From positions 1 through 23,992 of the forward strand of contig CAJVPP010000971.1 in NCBI GenBank assembly GCA_910592005.1: DNA of 23,992 nucleotides, written 5' to 3'. This stretch comes from Funneliformis mosseae (Eukaryota; Glomeromycota; Glomeromycetes; Glomerales; Glomeraceae). This document shows positions 10,233-19,761 of this stretch, piece by piece. Each line of letters starts with the position of its first letter. The first letter of the stretch is position 1. The notes beneath the pieces were generated by a model that was given only the letters and a program-made list of their open reading frames with translations, was not told the DNA's origin and made no database searches. The position numbers and the translations under genes were made by a program.

Positions 10233-11582
10233 CAGAAGATGAATAAAAGTATCTGCATACTTTTTCACTCAATATAAAACTTCAAATAATTTTGCATTAA
10301 CAATGTAAGATTAATTAATATTTTATTTAAAACTGATTAAGATCTAAATTTTATACTAAGTAACTAGTACTTGATTGGACCACTATTTGCCAAAATCATG
10401 GCTTGAATTTGTTGTGATATACTATTGACTAGATTTTTGATAGTATGCTTCAGAATTTTTTTCATACCTTTTTAATATATCGGTCAAGAACAGCAAGATT
10501 AGATAGAGGTTTTCTATAAACTCAGATGGTTTTCTTGACTTCAGCTCAAAGATTTTCAATCAAATTAAGATCAGAAATTTGTGCTGGCTAAGATAATGTA
10601 CAAAGATTATTTTTCGCTTAAAAAGACATTGCAACCTTTGATTTATAAAGTCAAGCATTATTTTCTTAAAACTAGCCATTATAATTTAGAAAAGATTTTC
10701 TTATGATCGAATAACATATTTATGAAAAATGATGACATGTGAACTATCAGTTGCTATTTCAAATAATAGAATAATTGACATCATACTTTTCTTGAAAAGC
10801 AGCCCTAATACATTTAACTAGGGCTATATTTTACTGTAGCTGTAACATAATATAAAGTCTATTTATCTTTTAATTCACGCTAAACCTTACTAGAGTAGCT
10901 TTGTTGAAATTGAAAGAATATGAATTTATTACTCTACAAGACTTTTAATCAATCTACTTTAGTCCAGTTTTGATATTTTAAATATCATTCAAGACACGCT
11001 TCAATATTTGTTGTAAAATTAATAGTTTTTTTCTTGCAACACAATTTTTTAATCCAGCTGAATAGAGATCTGTCAAATCATCTTAGTTGAAACATCTTGC
11101 TTAGTCTTCTTCTTCCAAAGCTGTTGTATTCCAGCTGTACATAGATGATGATTTTTAATTTTATCATTCGTCATGATTCATTTAAGGCGATTTCATTGTA
11201 AGATTAGAATTAAAGATAGACATCTAGAATAATGCATCAATTTGGTTGATCTAGTATTATAATATTGAATAATAGTATCATAAACAGTTGACACTTCGTA
11301 GTCAACATTATTAGCAATAATCTGATAACTATCACCATATTGATAACAATAAATTATAGCTCCATGTTATTTTGCAGTTAATTCTTTAGTTTTTAACATT
11401 TTTTTATTTAGAGTTTCAGAGAAGAAAATTTATTAAAAAAAATTAAATTGTTATTTTTATATTTATAATATAAATAAACACTAACATGTCATATAATTGC
11501 AATTTATTATTACGGTCATATGACTTTTCTAGCATTAATTCACATTTATAGAAGATATGCGAATACTTTTATCTACCTTCTA
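10233..11582 (-). mobile_element. Tc1/mariner-type transposon, full-length 1350 bp, inactive
   Basis: Terminal inverted repeats are visible at 10233-10259 and 11556-11582, sharing the block ATAAAAGTAT with flanking AGAAG and GCATA. TA dinucleotides abut both ends (10231-10232 and 11583-11584), the expected duplicated target. The length and a single minus-strand transposase frame between the repeats are typical of Tc1/mariner. Confidence 0.88.
10364..11399 (-). pseudogene. Tc1/mariner DDE transposase pseudogene
   Basis: The start is the ATG at 11399, giving MLKTKELTAK*HGAIIYCYQ, then a helix-turn-helix region (YGDSYQIIANNVDYEVSTV) and HLCTAGIQQLWKKKTKQDV. The region around the first catalytic residue reads KVL*SNKF, with Asn where the catalytic Asp of SDE-type motifs is expected. 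The C-terminal part, ending MILANSGPIKY and a TAG at 10364-10366, is the usual Tc1 tail. More than a dozen in-frame stops and several frameshifts interrupt about 345 codons. Many stops replace predictable Gln, Arg or Trp residues. The protein would have cut and pasted the element; it cannot do so now. Confidence 0.85.
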
Positions 11583-12105
11583 TATTAAAATAAAAAGTTA
11601 AAATAATAATCTAAGTATCATATTATTTATAAAAATTAGATTAATCTAAATATAACAAGCAAAACTCATGATTGAAATAATACAAAAAGAACTCTTCATG
11701 ATCAAAAATTCTAATTTGTATAAAAACAAAAAATTAAAATAATAATATATCAAATTATTTATAAAATTAGATGAATCTAAAAATAACTTATACAAATTAA
11801 TAAATATAATACATCAAACAATCAAAGTAGATTAACAATAACAAATCATCACTTCAATGATAAATAAAAAATCATTATAAAATCATTTATTACAATTTAG
11901 TAAAAAAATCAATAAGCAATTTCAACTAAATTCAACAAAAATTAGTAAAAAACAATGTGATTTCTTGATATAATTTTAACAAAATTTTAACAAAATTTTA
12001 ATATGATCACAGGAGTGTTATTTAGTCAATACATCAAAATTTCTTGTGATTATGATGTCATTTTATTCTGTAAAAAGTAAAAAAAAACTGTAAATATTAT
12101 TGCTA

Positions 12106-12671
12106 AAGCTCTGAACAGTTCGGTTTAGTCCAAATTAGATGCTAATTCATATTCGAATTGAAAATTTTAATTCAGTTCAGTTTAGATTATTAATCTTAAA
12201 AATGCTAATTTGAATCTGAACTGAATCGCAGACTGGTAAAAATCTGAATCAAACTGGAATTTTTGAATTAATCTAAAATTACAGTTTAATTATATAAGAA
12301 ATCTGCAATTTATATGCAAAATTTTAGGAGAATCGCAAAAAATTGCGATTTCTCTTTGAGTTTTCACAAAATTTGCGATTTTTCAAGATTTTCACATTTT
12401 TTTACAAAATTTGAAGAGAAATCGTAATTTTATGCGACTCTCCAAAAATTTCGCAATATTTTTGCAAAATACTAAGAAAAATCATAAACTTTCAGATTAA
12501 TCTAAAATTATCAGTTTAGTTCAAATTTTTTTCAGTTCAGATTAGAATTATAATCTAAAAAAAATCTGAACTGAACTGAAAATTTTCAAATTGATTTTTA
12601 TGCAATTCAAAACTGATCTGAACTGAACTGATCTAAAAAATCTTCAGATTATTTTGAATTATTTAGAGCTT
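12106..12671. mobile_element. Foldback element (566 bp), non-autonomous
   Basis: The sequence folds on itself. AAGCTCT at 12106 mirrors AGAGCTT ending at 12671; the outer arms carry repeated CTGAACTGAA/TTCAGTTCAG blocks, and near the centre (about 12329-12442) AGAATCGCAAAAAATTGCGA is mirrored by TCGTAATTTTATGCGACTCT. TA flanks both ends (12104-12105, 12672-12673). No protein is encoded. The terminus and TA suggest mobilisation by a Tc1/mariner-like transposase, which is inference. Confidence 0.7.
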
Positions 12672-13130
12672 TAATTATTACATAACTTCCAAATTACTAT
12701 TCTATTATAGTAATAAATTTTTCGAAATTAGTTTGTTTTAAAAAGATAAACTGTTATTTTAAAGCTTCTTTTCTAAGCTTTTTAATAGATCTTAACTCTT
12801 TCTTTTTCATATTAAAAGATTTTTCTTACTGCTTCAAATATAAAATTACTTTATTAAGCTTGTAAAAGAAATATTAAAAATACTAAAGCTCTAATTGATG
12901 ATAATGTCGCAATCATTTTGTATGATGCATTTAAATAAATATGTTTATAGATTGGGAAAGGAATAATGGGATTTGATGCTGATGAAAGAACAGTTTTGGA
13001 AAATATCAGGTAAAGATTAATTAATCAGAGAAAGGAATATTTATAAGAAGATATACTAATCCCTAATACTTTATTTCACTATAGTGACTGACTATGATCA
13101 GCTCTGTAAAATAAAATGACTGAATTTACA
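12672..13130. other. A+T-rich spacer without identified gene
   Basis: A short plus-strand coding-like patch occurs at about 12950-13060 (DLMLMKEQFWKISGKD followed by a stop), too short to identify. The sequence TAAAGCTCT recurs at about 12889, resembling the end of the neighbouring foldback element. Nothing else is supported. Confidence 0.35.
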
Positions 13131-13320
13131 AAATAACGTGAAAATATTTCTGGAAAATTATATTATAGTAAAATTATATTTGTGTAATAAAATCAGTAAT
13201 CATCTATTATAATAAATTATTCATTATATATATTAAATAATTTGTTATAACGTTAATAAAGATTCTTATAATGAAGTCCTAATTAGCTAGATCAGCAACT
13301 TTATTATATCAAGACATGAC
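13131..13320 (-). repeat. Right arm of the long inverted repeat pair
   Basis: This is the reverse complement counterpart of 8791-8993. Together they bound 4.53 kb that contains the SANT-like pseudogene, the Tc1 copy and the foldback element. Long terminal inverted repeats of about 200 bp recall Mutator-like or other large DNA transposons, but no target duplication or matching transposase is visible. Two independent copies of one repeat in opposite orientation remain possible. Confidence 0.75.
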
Positions 13321-13439
13321 TATATATTAGTAATTTAAAAAATAGTTAAGTGACTTATACAATATTATAATTATTTTTCTGAGTTTGCTGACCTTTATTC
13401 TTCTTTAAAAATCTTATTTAATTTACAAGAAACATTATA

Positions 13440-14275
13440 ATCAAGCCATTTTTATTAACTATCTTTATAAATATCTAAAACTTAATTAGAAAAATAAGTA
13501 AAATTTGAAAAATGAATAGTTCTCAAAAAACAAATAACTTCTGAAAAAATAAATAATTTTGATTAAATATTGATAAAGATGATAATATTAATTCTAACAT
13601 TATAGATAAATTTAAAAAAACTAAAAAGTCTTCTAAAAGCTAATCATTAAAAGATTTATCAGAAATCACAATTAATAATTAAATTCAATAATTAAATCAT
13701 ATAAATATAACTAGCATTTAAAAGATTAAAAAATAAAATAAAAAAATTAAACCTAAAATTATAGAGAACTTATAATTATGCAATTAAGATTTAAAATTTA
13801 TATGATTATATGTAAAAAATCATTCTAATTTATCAGTTAAAGAATATTTTAATTGGGTTAAAAAATACAAAATTTAATTTATCAGATAAAATATGAAAAA
13901 GTTATTAATTTTTTTTTTTTTAATAATTTTTAAATAATAATATTAATTTCTATTACAATAAATATTTATCTATCTATAAACAATAATTTATTAGAAGATT
14001 ATAAACTAATAATCTTTTATTAAAGAAAGCTGATAAAAGAATAATTTTCTTCTATTTATTCTGCAAAATATTATTCTATTTAATATTTAATAGAAATTAT
14101 TAATAAAGTTTAACTAATGCAATTTTATTTAAAAGTATATGAAATTATAAAGAAAAATAGTGTTGTCTTTAGATTAGATATTTATGAATAATATTAGGAA
14201 TTAGATGCGATTACAAAAAAGTAAACAAAATCTTAAGATTTAATACCTTATGTTTTATAATATTATTAAAGATAG
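13440..14275 (+). pseudogene. Unidentified decayed coding region
   Basis: One plus-strand frame (about 13440-13915) carries recognisable protein-like sequence interrupted only by TAA and TGA: DKDDNINSNIIDKFKKTKK, SLKDLSEITINN, then LYVKNHSNLSVKEYFNWVKK. After a frame change near 13920 a second block (13981-14275) reads EIIKKNSVVFRLDIYE and similar, again broken only by stops. The composition is Lys/Asn/Ile rich, as expected after A+T drift. I do not recognise the family; it may be another transposon or selfish-element protein. Stops largely occupy positions where Gln would suit. Confidence 0.4.
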
Positions 14276-14304
14276 GTATTATAATTAAAAAAAAATAATA
14301 CAAT

Positions 14305-14365
14305 TAAGTTGCAACTTATAGTATAATTAAATTTACTTATGATATAATTAAGTTGCAACTTAATT
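14305..14365. repeat. Duplicated palindrome TAAGTTGCAACTTA
   Basis: The 14-bp perfect palindrome occurs at 14305-14318 and within the 20-bp perfect palindrome AATTAAGTTGCAACTTAATT at 14346-14365. The surrounding 14276-15205 stretch is A+T-rich with no gene seen. Confidence 0.75.
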
Positions 14366-15457
14366 GAAATTTAAAAATAATTATAGAGACTATTTTTAAA
14401 TATTATTAAAAATTATTATATGTAATTATAAAAAGTTTCTTAAAATACTACTTTATTTTAATTAAATTAATTAGTAAGATAAATACTAAAAATAAATATA
14501 TTGTAAACTTTTAATTTATATAAATTTTTGATTAAAATAACTTATTCAAAATAATTAGATATAATAATTATTAAATTATTAGACTAAGAATTTAATTAGA
14601 ATTATTTATAAAATGTCAAAGATTTCAAGCTTATTTATAAAGACTTAAATTTGTAATCAGAGTTTAGAAAAAATATAAATTAAATAAAAATTTAAAAAAT
14701 TTACATATTTAATAAAATAAGCTTGGCAAAATTTTATTATATAAATATTTATTAATAAAAATAATTTTTTTCTATTTAGATTGATATTAATTTTAATACA
14801 AAAAGCAAAGTTTTAAAAAGTGAAGAAAATATAATCAATTTGGTCTGAAATTTTATTAAAGATAAAATTTTTTTTAAATAATTTGATAAAAATATTCAAA
14901 AAAAATATTTTAATTTAAAGTTAAAAAAATAAGACAAATTATTATATATATTATAAGAGATAAAGAATACATTCAATTTAGATAATGAATGTAATAATAA
15001 AATATTATAAATAAATTTGTTCTAAAATAAAAAAATAAAAATAAAATATTATTATAAAATAAAATATTATTCTAAAGTTTTAAAATAAATTGTAATTTAT
15101 AATTGATTTCTGAATTTAATATAAATTTGATTAGCAGATCCATTATTATTATAGAAATTTATCAATATGATATATTTGGTATATTCTCTGACTGTATTAT
15201 ACAAATGCAGAATCTCTATAATAGGAACTTTACTATAGTAAAATGGAATATATTTAAAATGTAAAAAAAAAAATTTATTATATATAAAATTGAAAATTTA
15301 ATTTAATAAAATAAATAAACATGATTTGCACTTTAATAATTTTGAATTAGAATTTTAATATTTTCAATATTAATAGAGTTATATCAGGTAAATTTATCTA
15401 AAATTAATTATAAAAACTAAAATTGAAAAAAATATGTGATGATAAATTCATGAAAAC

Positions 15458-15590
15458 AATTCTTTTATCATTTGTTTAAAATGTTTGTTTTCATTTGAAC
15501 AATTTTTATCATTCATTTGAAATGATGTTTTTATTATTCAAATAAAATAATTCTTTTATCATTCATTTGAAATAATATTTTTATTATTTT
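15458..15590. repeat. Tandem repeat, about 46-bp unit, three copies
   Basis: The unit is approximately ATTCTTTTATCATTCATTTG followed by AAATGATGTTTTTATTATT. The copies start near 15458, 15503 and 15548, and the last two are closest to each other. The array lies inside the deleted transposon. Confidence 0.65.
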
Positions 15591-15601
15591 AATTAAACAA
15601 T

Positions 15602-15760
15602 CATACATGGGTTGAATTACAACAAATTATTCCTAAAGCATTAGATTCAGTTCCTTTAGTTACAATTCGAAAATATGCACAAAATTTATAATGATATATG
15701 GATATTTATAGAAAAGGTATTACTGGAAAAAATAGCAGAATTTGCAAATAAAAATATATG
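15602..15760 (+). pseudogene. C-terminal fragment of a DDE transposase
   Basis: The frame reads HTWVELQQIIPKALDSVP, then VTIRKYAQNL**YMDIYRKG, a tail typical of Tc1/DD-E transposases of Glomeromycotina as I remember them. Two adjacent stops (TAA TGA) and a one-base slip near 15728 disable it. The N-terminal catalytic part is absent, replaced by the tandem repeat array upstream. Confidence 0.55.
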
Positions 15761-16146
15761 TGTACCTGATGCAATTTATAATGAAATAAAATAAAATAAA
15801 ATAAATTGTTCTAGCAAAATTGAAATTCAATCTCAGGATTAAATTTTATTAATGCTTTTTTAAGTTCCTATTATAGAGGTTTCGCACTATATCACTATAT
15901 CAAAATACTTTTATTTTATTTAATTTTTTAATTTCTATATATTCTTTCAAACAATTAAATAACAAAACAATAACCATTAAATTTTTATAATCATTATTTA
16001 GTTAATATTTTTCTTGACTACGAAAAACTACTGCCATTTTTTTTTTGCTATCAAAATAGTTAATAACAATCGATTAATACCATTATCGTGGTTTTCTAGT
16101 TGTAATATGCGTGTAATTTCGTTAAAATAGGTAACGCAGAAAAAAT

Positions 16147-16152
16147 TTTATT
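16147..16152 (-). terminator. Candidate polyadenylation signal (AATAAA) of the kinesin gene
   Basis: AATAAA on the minus strand, about 30 bp after the stop codon at 16183-16185, the usual distance for a fungal 3' end. The stretch 15887-16146 between the deleted transposon and this site is A+T-rich and empty. Confidence 0.45.
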
Positions 16153-16182
16153 TGTTATTATTACACAAAAATTGTCACATAA

Positions 16183-19100
16183 TTAAAAATTTGTTAGTGC
16201 ATTCGAGTTCTCTTTTAACTATAAAGAATTTAAAGATTAATAAGAAATATAATAAGATTCAAATAAGCTCGAGACAAATACTTACTGTTTTATTTACTTG
16301 AAGTGTACTTGATTCAAGCTCCATTTGTGACTTCGTCATTTTATTTTGAAGAGACGAATAGCATTGAGTAACATCGGACGCAAATGACTTAAATAACTCG
16401 ACAAGTTGTTTATGAAGTTCGGATGACTCATCGTTTGCTTGTTGAGGACAATTATATATAAAATGTTAGAAGTTTGTCATTCTAAATATGAATTATTCGT
16501 AAATCAATATACCTGAGACAGTCAATCGTTCCAAAGAAGTCAATGTTGATTCAATTAAACTTTTATATTTGTCCAAATGTGAGGACATTCCTTTCGTTAT
16601 ATTATTGACGTTTGCGGATAAATCTACTTTACTTTCCTATCGTACCATTTATTAAATGTATTTAATGAACAATTCGCATTAATATTGATTTTACGAAAGG
16701 GTATCTTCTTTACCTTTATAAGATATGCGAGGTTCTCCTTTGTAGACGAATATTGTGATTTGTGACCGCTTAAATATTTTGTGTTGGATGTCTTCATACC
16801 CTCAAGCGCCGTAAGATTTGCTTCTTTACATAATTCAATAGGTATTTTTAAGTTAAGAATAATAAAAACACGTCATATTTATTTATAGTAGATGTAAAAG
16901 GATATATTTAACGTTCTTTTGAGTTGAATCATGTACTTTATCATAAGTTTCCTTGAGTCTATCGATTTGAGCATTGGTAAATTTGTTAAGTTCTTTTTTG
17001 ATAATGTCCAATAATTCTTCGTTCAAGTTTGTCGCAATGTTGCATTCTTTTTTTATGGCATTATCCAATAAATCATTATGTTCTTCGAGGCAACGAGTCT
17101 AAAGCGTGATGGTTGGTAAGAATTTAAAATTTTCCTAAACGAATTTTGAAAATATAAGAATACCACCTCCGTCTTAGCTGCCTCTTCAGTAATATTTTGA
17201 CAAGCAATAATGGCCTGGTTTTGAGAATCGATATGCTCTTGCGTTGTAGTCACCAAAGTAGATATCTCCTCATCGATCTTGGCATGGTAAGTTTGCATCT
17301 TAATGATATAATAGGATGCGCATTGAAGGTGTATATTGTATAAATTTTGTTAATGTACGATAAAAAAATAAAAATAAAAATAGAGAAAACCAATAATCTA
17401 ACCTTAATAGATTGACCTGCCAACTCATCATGCAAACTTTTGAGCATAGTAACAGAATCCTTGCGTAATCCTTGGTCCTTTTTAATTGCAGCTTCTTGAA
17501 ACCCTTTACGAAGTTTGTTTATTTCACCAAAAAAGGTGGTGACAACATTACCGTCACTAGTAAAAATTTGTTCAAGCATATTTTTCTGTTGCTCAAATCT
17601 ATCGAGTTGTTCATCAATATATTTATGATACTCCGATATTTCCTACATTAATATATTCATTCAATAAAAAGTTTTCTAATAATTAATCAAGAATAAATAC
17701 AAAATATCTATTATGAACCTTTGTACGCTCCTTATAAGCATCATTTATTTTACGGGAAACAGTTGATCCAAATCCCATGCTCATTGCCTTTAAATCATTA
17801 AATTTTGTCTGTAACTCTTGGAGGTTCTTTCGATGTTGATGATCAATTAAAGCCTGTCGTTCTTTATAGCATATTAGGTTAATGTGAGAACTTAAAATTT
17901 TGTCTTTATAACAAATTACTTGCCTTTTGTGATAATCAAATCTCGCTCCAAATTCTGAACTTTTTCGACTAGCATTTCCTTTTCTTTTTGTAATTCTTCA
18001 CACTCGTCTTTTCGACTCTTATTCTCATTCACTAAGAATTGATGTGTTTCTGCTGACATGAAAATTCCATTTTTATCACGAGTAGCCTAAAAATGATAAT
18101 TCATTTATATAATCAATATTGAAAAGGAATGCTATTAATCTTTGAAACCATACTCGCAAATCCATTTCCAGGCGTTCGATTTTATTAATATAATCTTTTA
18201 TCAAAGCCTTCTTCGTGACACGTTGATTAGCAACCGGCTTGTTACGAATGTTCTTTGCTCGGTAAGCATAATCTAAAGTTGACATGGTCTCATCATAACA
18301 TGATTTTGCGGGAGATACTGTTGCAATAATACATGTTTTAGTTTTGCCTCCAAGAGAATCTTGCAAAAGACGAGTCAGCTTGCTTTCTCTAAATTATGAA
18401 AGTATTAATCAATAAATTTAACTTAAAATGTTAATTTTCGATTTTGGTCAAAAATACCTAAAGGGAATATGTAAGCAACGTTCGTTAAGGGCATTTATAC
18501 AACGACCCAACGTCAGTAAACTTTTATTTATATTTCCAGCTTCTTTTGCTCTGTTATTTTCAGCTCCTGACCGGCCAATGCACTCCGAGCCTGCCAAATC
18601 CACCAAATTAAATTTTCCGACCTTGAGCAAGTCTTCTCCATCTGCCATGGTCTCTTTGATATGCACTGTAATAAAGAATACAGAATGGGAACGACTGAAA
18701 AAGCAATAAAAAAGAAAGGTTGGTAAAAAATAGTCTTATTGTAATAAAAAAGGGAATACTCTTATGATACCTTGAATTTTTGTTGCAATTAGTTTGTGCA
18801 GCATGTCGTTTAACAGAACCTTGCTTCAAAACTCGTATTCCATCAGCTGCATTCTTAATAAGTACTTCTTCATGACCATTAAGTATGCCTTTTTTATTTC
18901 CTTCATCCTGAATCTTCAACTTTCGTGCATCATCATTAGAAGAGAGAAGATCTTTAAGATCTTCATTGTATAATTCAATATAAGAAACCTTGACTGAGAA
19001 ATCTTGAGCTTCTGCTTCTAAATCCTGAAAAAGGTTAAAGAGGGTACGCGGAATAATACCGGCATGTTTATTCATTTGACCGTTCGCAATGTCTAAATTA

Positions 19101-19544
19101 CCCTCCATCGTATATGTTTTGCCAGTTGAAGTTTGTCCGTAGGCGAACAGAGTACAATTGTAACCCGCTTTAACCTCATGTAAAATAGGGATAACGATAT
19201 GATCAAAAATCTTTGCTTGATCTGCCTCTGGTCCAAAAACTCTATCGAATGTATACGTTTTGAGTACTTTGTCCGGTGATTTTAATTGTACCTCGCGAAA
19301 GTTCGTTTCAATAATGACCGGTGCGTTTGCGGCGATTTCACGATCAATACGTCCTCTATATAGTTAAAATCATAATTCTTATTTAATATGGCTATGAAAC
19401 GTAAAGAAAGTAAAATATCATCACATACCTGCAACGCACAATAACCTGAATATTAATTTCTTTTTCGCCATCCTTTATATCATTACTTCTTCTGCGTTTC
19501 CTTGCTCTTTCTATGCAAACCTCACTACTAAATGATATGTCCAT
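16183..19544 (-). CDS. bimC: Kinesin-5 (BimC/Cut7/Eg5) mitotic motor, 13 exons, 827 aa
   Basis: Exons (minus, in order): 19429-19544, 18771-19355, 18458-18694, 18154-18388, 17924-18086, 17719-17861, 17403-17642, 17167-17298, 16906-17098, 16714-16841, 16513-16636, 16286-16437, 16183-16218; together 2484 nt, in frame. The product is a plus-end-directed tetrameric motor that slides antiparallel spindle microtubules. The motor domain (about 30-363) has P-loop GQTSTGKT (112-119), switch I NKNSSRSH (230-237), switch II DLAGSE (266-271), and the kinesin-5-type [20 protein letters not shown] and [19 protein letters not shown] coiled-coil stalk follows. At 827 aa it is shorter than most kinesin-5s, and the tail shows no Thr-Pro BimC-box phosphosite. 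The start ATG has a good context (AAAAATGG). Intron 5 is GC-AG and intron 9 is AT-AC. Family identity is secure; exon joins were deduced by phase, so the tail is less certain than the motor. Confidence 0.92.
16842..16905 (-). other. Probable U12-type AT-AC intron (64 bp) in kinesin-5
   Basis: The intron starts ATATCCTTTT, a perfect match to the U12 5' splice site, and has TTCTTAAC (branch site consensus TTCCTTAAC) with the branch adenosine about 11 nt before the terminal AAATAC. Splicing AT-AC joins ...QKNVK to [17 protein letters not shown] in frame. No GT-AG alternative works: the only AGs available (in GTAAAGAAG) give a stop after nine codons with the GTTAAA donor. Hence this is read as a minor-spliceosome intron. 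Confidence 0.8.
17862..17923 (-). other. GC-AG intron (62 bp) in kinesin-5
   Basis: The donor is AAAG|GCAAGTAA, the usual strong context of GC donors; the acceptor is CTATAAAG with a CTAAT branch-like motif just upstream. Only this choice joins DLIITK to [15 protein letters not shown] in frame. The nearby GTAATT donor leaves the wrong phase for every usable acceptor, and reading through meets a TAA. Confidence 0.75.
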
Positions 19545-19761
19545 TTTTGAATAATAAATGTTCGCACGACTTTCGGGTAAACAAAAGAGTACAAAATTTT
19601 ATATAGGCAATTTATTTATATATGTTTTTGTTTTTTTTTTTATCCAATTACGTCATTGACACGTCTTAAAAAAGATACGCGTTAAAATAACATTCTATGC
19701 TCACGTGACTTATGGAAAATTTTTCCGCAGTTTCGCATTGAATAAATTAAATTCCGATTGA
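19545..19761. promoter_or_regulatory. Shared divergent promoter of kinesin-5 and THYN1
   Basis: Only 217 bp separate the two start codons. The region contains CCAAT (about 19643-19647), a CRE-like TTACGTCA (about 19648-19655), the MluI-cell-cycle-box hexamer ACGCGT (19677-19682) and the palindrome TCACGTGA (19701-19708). In fungi MCB elements drive G1/S genes and CACGTG binds bHLH factors; binding here is inference from hexamers only. No TATA box is evident. Confidence 0.5.

Larger units (their letters stand above)
15206..15886 (+). mobile_element. Internally deleted DDE transposon (about 680 bp) with terminal inverted repeats
   Basis: The left end TGCAGAATCTCTATAATAGG is mirrored by the right end, which reads AAGTTCCTATTATAGAGG and then TTTCGCA (15862-15886). 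Between them only the C-terminal part of a transposase survives. The first arm is followed by the 14-bp palindrome TTTACTATAGTAAA. The exact element ends are uncertain by a few bases, since no clear target duplication is seen. Confidence 0.6.

Noticed and set aside
7344..14275. Reassigned stop codons (TAA/TAG as Gln, as in ciliates, or TGA as Trp, as in mollicutes)
   Set aside because: Stops at Gln, Trp and Arg positions are all present together with frameshifts and lost catalytic residues, and flanking intact genes use the standard code. Decay explains it better.
2700..16000. A contaminating A+T-rich bacterial endosymbiont segment
   Set aside because: The segment contains spliceosomal introns and Tc1/mariner-type elements, and runs without a visible break into fungal-type genes.
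16883..17068. Separate small minus-strand frame ending [13 protein letters not shown]
   Set aside because: It is kinesin exon 9 read into the AT-AC intron.
18428..18709. A 93-codon plus-strand frame
   Set aside because: It is antisense to the kinesin motor exon carrying DLAGSE.
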